From the NCBI GenBank assembly GCA_035048485.1, contig CM068585.1, positions 427,001 through 491,000 on the forward strand: a DNA stretch of 64,000 bases, read 5' to 3'. A program made the translations under genes and the position numbers. The notes under the pieces are model-generated. The model worked only from the letters and a program-made list of their open reading frames with translations, was not told the origin of the DNA and did not search any database. The stretch comes from Pteria penguin (taxonomy: Eukaryota; Mollusca; Bivalvia; Pterioida; Pteriidae). Positions 59,561 through 64,000 of the stretch are shown here, one piece after another (the first letter of the stretch is position 1; every line of letters starts with the position of its first letter).

Positions 59561-62500
59561 GATTGATCCAATAAAATGCCTACATAAGTTACTGACAGAT
59601 TTATTTACACACTTATATCTAATAGGGTGTCTAGATAGGGCACAGGTAGATTTATCTAATAGGATGTCTAGATAGGTCAGACAGATTTATCCATTAGGAT
59701 ACCTAGATAGGTCACAGACAGATTTATCTAATAGGATGCTTAGATAGATCACAGACAGATTTATCTAATAGGATGTCTAGCTAGGTCAGACAGACTGATC
59801 AAATAGGATGTCTCACAGACAGATTTATCCAATAGGATGCCTAGATAGGTCACAGACAGATTTATCTAATAGGATGCCTAGATAGGTCACAGACAGATTT
59901 ATCTAATAGGATGCCTAGATAGGTCACAGACAGATTTATTCAATAAGATGCCTAGACAGATCACAGGCACATTTATCTAATAGGATGTCTAGCTAGGTCA
60001 GACAGATTGATCAAATAGGATGTCTCACAGACAGATTTATCCAATAGGATGCTTAGATAGGTCACAGACAGATTTATCTAATAGGATGCCTAGATAGGTC
60101 ACAGACAGATTTATCTAATAGGATGCCTAGATAGATCACAGGCAGATTTATCCAATAGGATGCCTAGACAGATCACAGGCACATTTATCCAATAGGATGC
60201 CTAGATAGGTCACAGACAGATTTATTCATTAGGATGCTTAGATCGGTCACAGGCAGATTTATCCCATAGGATCCCTAGATAGGTCACACACTTATATCTA
60301 CTAGAGTGTCTAGATAGGTCACAGACAGATTTTTCCAATAGGATGCCTAGACAGGTCACAGGCAGATTTATCCAATAGGATGTCTAGATAGGGCACAGAC
60401 AGATTTATCTAATAGGAGGCCTAGATAGATCACAGACAGATTTATCGAATAGGATAGTTACCTAAATAGGTCACAGACAGATTTATCTACTAAGATGCCT
60501 AGATAGGGCACAGACAGATTTATCCAATAGGATGCCTAGATAGGGCACGGACAGATTTATCCAATAGGATGCCTAGATAAGTCACAGACAGATTTATCAA
60601 ATAGGATGCCTAGATAGGTCACTGACAGGTTTATCTAACTATATTTGCCAGATAGGTCACAGGCAGATTTATCTAATAGGATGCAGAGTAAGTCACAAAC
60701 AGATTTATCCAATAGGATGTCTAGATAGGTCAAAGGTGGTTTTATCTAATAGGATGTCTAGATAGGTCACAGACAGATTTATCCATTAAGAGGCCTAGAT
60801 AGATCACAGACAGATTTCTCCAATACGATGTCTAGATAGGTCACAGATAGATTTATCCAATAGGATGCCTAGATAGGTAACAGGCAGATTTATCCAATCG
60901 GATGCCTACATAGGTCACAAGCAGATTTATCTAATAGGAGGCCTAGATAGCTCAGAGACAGATATATCTAGTTGGATGCCTAGATAGGTCACAGACAGAT
61001 TTATCTAATAGGATGCCTAGATAGGTCACAGACAGATTTATCTAATAGGATGCCCAGATAGGTTACAGATAGATTTACCCAATAAGATGCCTAGAAAGGT
61101 CACAGGCAGGTTTATCTAATAGGATGCCTAGATAGGTCACAGACAGATTTATCAAATAGGATGCCTAGACAGGGCACAGACAGATTTATCTAATAGGATA
61201 CCTAAATAGGTCACTGTCATATTTATCCAATGGGATGCCTAGACAGGGCACAGACAGATTTATCTAATAGGATACCTAAATACGTCACTGACAGATTTAT
61301 GCAATAGGATGCCTAGATAAGTCACAGGCAGATTTATCTAATAGGATGCCTAGATAGGGCACAGACAGATTTATCCAATAGGATGCCTAGATAGGGCACG
61401 GACAGATTTATCCAATAGGATGCCTAGATAAGTCACAGACAGATTTATCAAATAGGATGCCTAGATAGGTCACTGACAGGTTTATCTAACTATATTTGCC
61501 AGATAGGTCACAGGCAGATTTATCTAATAGGATGCAGAGTAAGTCACAAACAGATTTATCCAATAGGATGTCCAGATAGGTCAAAGGTGGTTTTATCTAA
61601 TAGGATGTCTAGATAGGTCACAGACATATTTATCCATTAAGAGGCCTAGATAGATCACAGACAGATTTCTCCAATACGATGTCTAGATGGGTCACAGATA
61701 GATTTATCCAGTAGGATGTCTAGATAGATCATAGACAGATTTATCCAATAGGATGCCTAGATAGGTAACAGGCAGATTTATCCAATTGGATGCCTACATA
61801 GGTCACAAGCAGATTTATCTAATAGGAGGCCTAGATAGCTCAGAGACAGATTTATCTAGTTGGATGCCTAGATAGGTCACAGACAGATTTATCTAATAGG
61901 ATGCCTAGATAGGTCACAGACAGATTTATCTAATAGGATGCCCAGATAGGTTACAGATAGATTTACCCAATAAGATGCCTAGAAAGGTCGCAGGCAGATT
62001 TATCTAATAGGATGCCTAGATAGGTCACAGACAGATTTATCAAATAGGATGCCTAGACAGGGCACAGACAGATTTATCTAATAGGATACCTAAATAGGTC
62101 ACTGTCATATTTATCCAATGGGATGCCTAGACAGGGCACAGACAGATTTATCTAATAGGATACCTAAATACGTCACTGACAGATTTATGCAATAGGATGC
62201 CTAGATAAGTCACAGGCAGATTTATCTAATAGGATGCCTAGATAGGGCACAGACAGATTTATCCAATAGGATGCCTAGATAGGGCACGGACAGATTTATC
62301 CAATAGGATGCCTAGATAAGTCACAGACAGATTTATCAAATAGGATGCCTAGATAGGTCACTGACAGGTTTATCTAACTATATTTGCCAGATAGGTCACA
62401 GGCAGATTTATCTAATAGGATGCAGAGTAAGTCACAAACAGATTTATCCAATAGGATGTCTAGATAGGTCAAAGGTGGTTTTATCTAATAGGATGTCTAG

Positions 62501-63785
62501 ATAGGTCATAGACAGATTTATCCATTAAGAGGCCTAGATAGATCACAGACAGATTTCTCCAATACGATGTCTAGATGGGTCACAGATAGATTTATCCAGT
62601 AGGATGTCTAGATAGATCATAGACAGATTTATCCAATAGGATGCCTAGATAGGTAACAGGCAGATTTATCCAATTGGATGCCTACATAGGTCACAAGCAG
62701 ATTTATCTAATAGGAGGCCTAGATAGCTCAGAGACAGATTTATCTAGTTGGATGCCTAGATAGGTCACAGACAGATTTATCTAATAGGATGCCTAGATAG
62801 GTCACAGACAGATTTATCTAATAGGGTGCCCAGATAGGTTACAGATAGATTTACCCAATAAGATGCCTAGAAAGGTCGCAGGCAGATTTATCTAATAGGA
62901 TGCCTAGATAGGTCACAGACAGATTTATCAAATAGGATGCCTAGACAGGGCACAGACAGATTTATCTAATAGGATACCTAAATAGGTCACTGTCATATTT
63001 ATCCAATGGGATGCCTAGACAGGGCACAGACAGATTTATCTAATAGGATACCTAAATACGTCACAGACAGATTTATGCAATAGGATGCCTAGATAAGTCA
63101 CAGGCAGATTTATCCAATAGGATGTCTAGATAGGTCATAGACAGATTTATCCATTAAGAGGCCTAGATAGATCACAGACAGATTTCTCCAATACGATGTC
63201 TAGATGGGTCACAGATAGATTTATCCAGTAGGATGTCTAGATAGATCATAGACAGATTTATCCAATAGGATGCCTAGATAGGTAACAGGCAGATTTATCC
63301 AATTGGATGCCTACATAGGTCACAAGCAGATTTATCTAATAGGAGGCCTAGATAGCTCAGAGACAGATTTATCTAGTTGGATGCCTAGATAGGTCACAGA
63401 CAGATTTATCTAATAGGATGCCTAGATAGGTCACAGACAGATTTATCTAATAGGATGCCCAGATAGGTTACAGATAGATTTACCCAATAAGATGCCTAGA
63501 AAGGTCACAGGCAGATTTATCTAATAGGATGCCTAGATAGGTCACAGACAGATTTATCAAATAGGATGCCTAGACAGGGCACAGACAGATTTATCTAATA
63601 GGATACCTAAATAGGTCACTGTCATATTTATCCAATGGGATGCCTAGACAGGGCACAGACAGATTTATCTAATAGGATACCTAAATACGTCACAGACAGA
63701 TTTATGCAATAGGATGCCTAGATAAGTCACAGGCAGATTTATCTAATAGGATGCCTAGATAGGGCACAGACAGATTTATCTACTA
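59540..63785. repeat. 4.2-kb array of a 37-bp minisatellite with higher-order repeats
   Basis: Monomer CCTAGATAGGTCACAGACAG then ATTTATCTAATAGGATG, about 115 units. Blocks of 23-24 units are repeated almost exactly from about 60400 onward (see findings). Confidence 0.97.
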
Positions 63786-64000
63786 CTGAGCTACTGCAAA
63801 CTTTTTGACTAAGTCACTAAAAGCAGGAAAAGTAGGTCAGAGGTGGCATCTGATGTATGAGTGTATCTTGGTATCTTAAGATGAACCACGGATGCAAGTT
63901 TGGTCACTCTGGCATAAGTACTTTGTCCAATACTAAGCTACTGCAAACTTCTTCACCGGACGCAAATGACCAGGGGTACTATATATAAGGTGTGCTAAAA
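63786..64000. repeat. Unfinished repeat of about 130 bp at the window edge
   Basis: TACTGAGCTACTGCAAACTT at about 63784 returns as TACTAAGCTACTGCAAACTT near 63932. This suggests another tandem or interspersed repeat continuing past the window. No ARAP exon is visible here. Confidence 0.5.

Overview
The window looks like a piece of a large, intron-rich animal genome, most likely a bivalve mollusc. This rests on spliced genes with GT-AG introns, a TTAGGG-type interstitial telomeric block, a tRNA-derived SINE, a Tx1/L1-like LINE tail, and interspersed repeats of a style I associate with bivalves. The species is not identifiable from sequence alone. By adding up array spans by eye, roughly half of the 64 kb is tandem repeat.

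Positions 1-22245 hold no gene I can support. They are nearly wall-to-wall minisatellites with monomers of 26, 59, 40, 31, 32, 28, about 38, 65 and 29 bp. The largest is an 11.1-kb array of a 29-bp monomer (11090-22245). A GATA-type microsatellite, a short (AACCCT)n block flanked by an 11-bp direct repeat, and an 82-bp inverted-repeat element inserted in an array lie among them. The density and the telomeric motif recall a subtelomeric or heterochromatic flank, but that is inference.

Positions 22500-59358 carry one gene on the minus strand: the C-terminal part of an ARAP homologue (ArfGAP with RhoGAP domain, ankyrin repeats and PH domains). I assembled 18 exons whose splice sites and reading phases all agree. 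They encode 521 residues: a PH domain, a complete RhoGAP domain with its arginine finger, a Ras-association domain and a final PH domain, ending at a stop codon at 27598-27600. The N-terminal half (SAM, first PH domains, ArfGAP, ankyrin) should lie beyond 64000. The gene is interleaved with minisatellites, almost one private family per long intron, plus a 5'-truncated LINE, a SINE, and several inverted-repeat elements.

The most unusual pattern is that three arrays or tandem duplications in this gene contain a copy of an exon end together with its 5' splice site. These are the 34-bp array beside exon 13, the 95-bp array beside exon 5, and a threefold duplication of part of exon 16. They line the introns with decoy or duplicate donor sites. 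Transposons that landed inside arrays (43542-45388, 33291-34694, 4992-5073) allow unusually exact reading of insertion boundaries.

Positions 59540-63785 are a 37-bp minisatellite with clear higher-order repeats of 23, 24 and 17 monomers. No prokaryotic-type system, CRISPR array or complete non-coding RNA gene was found.
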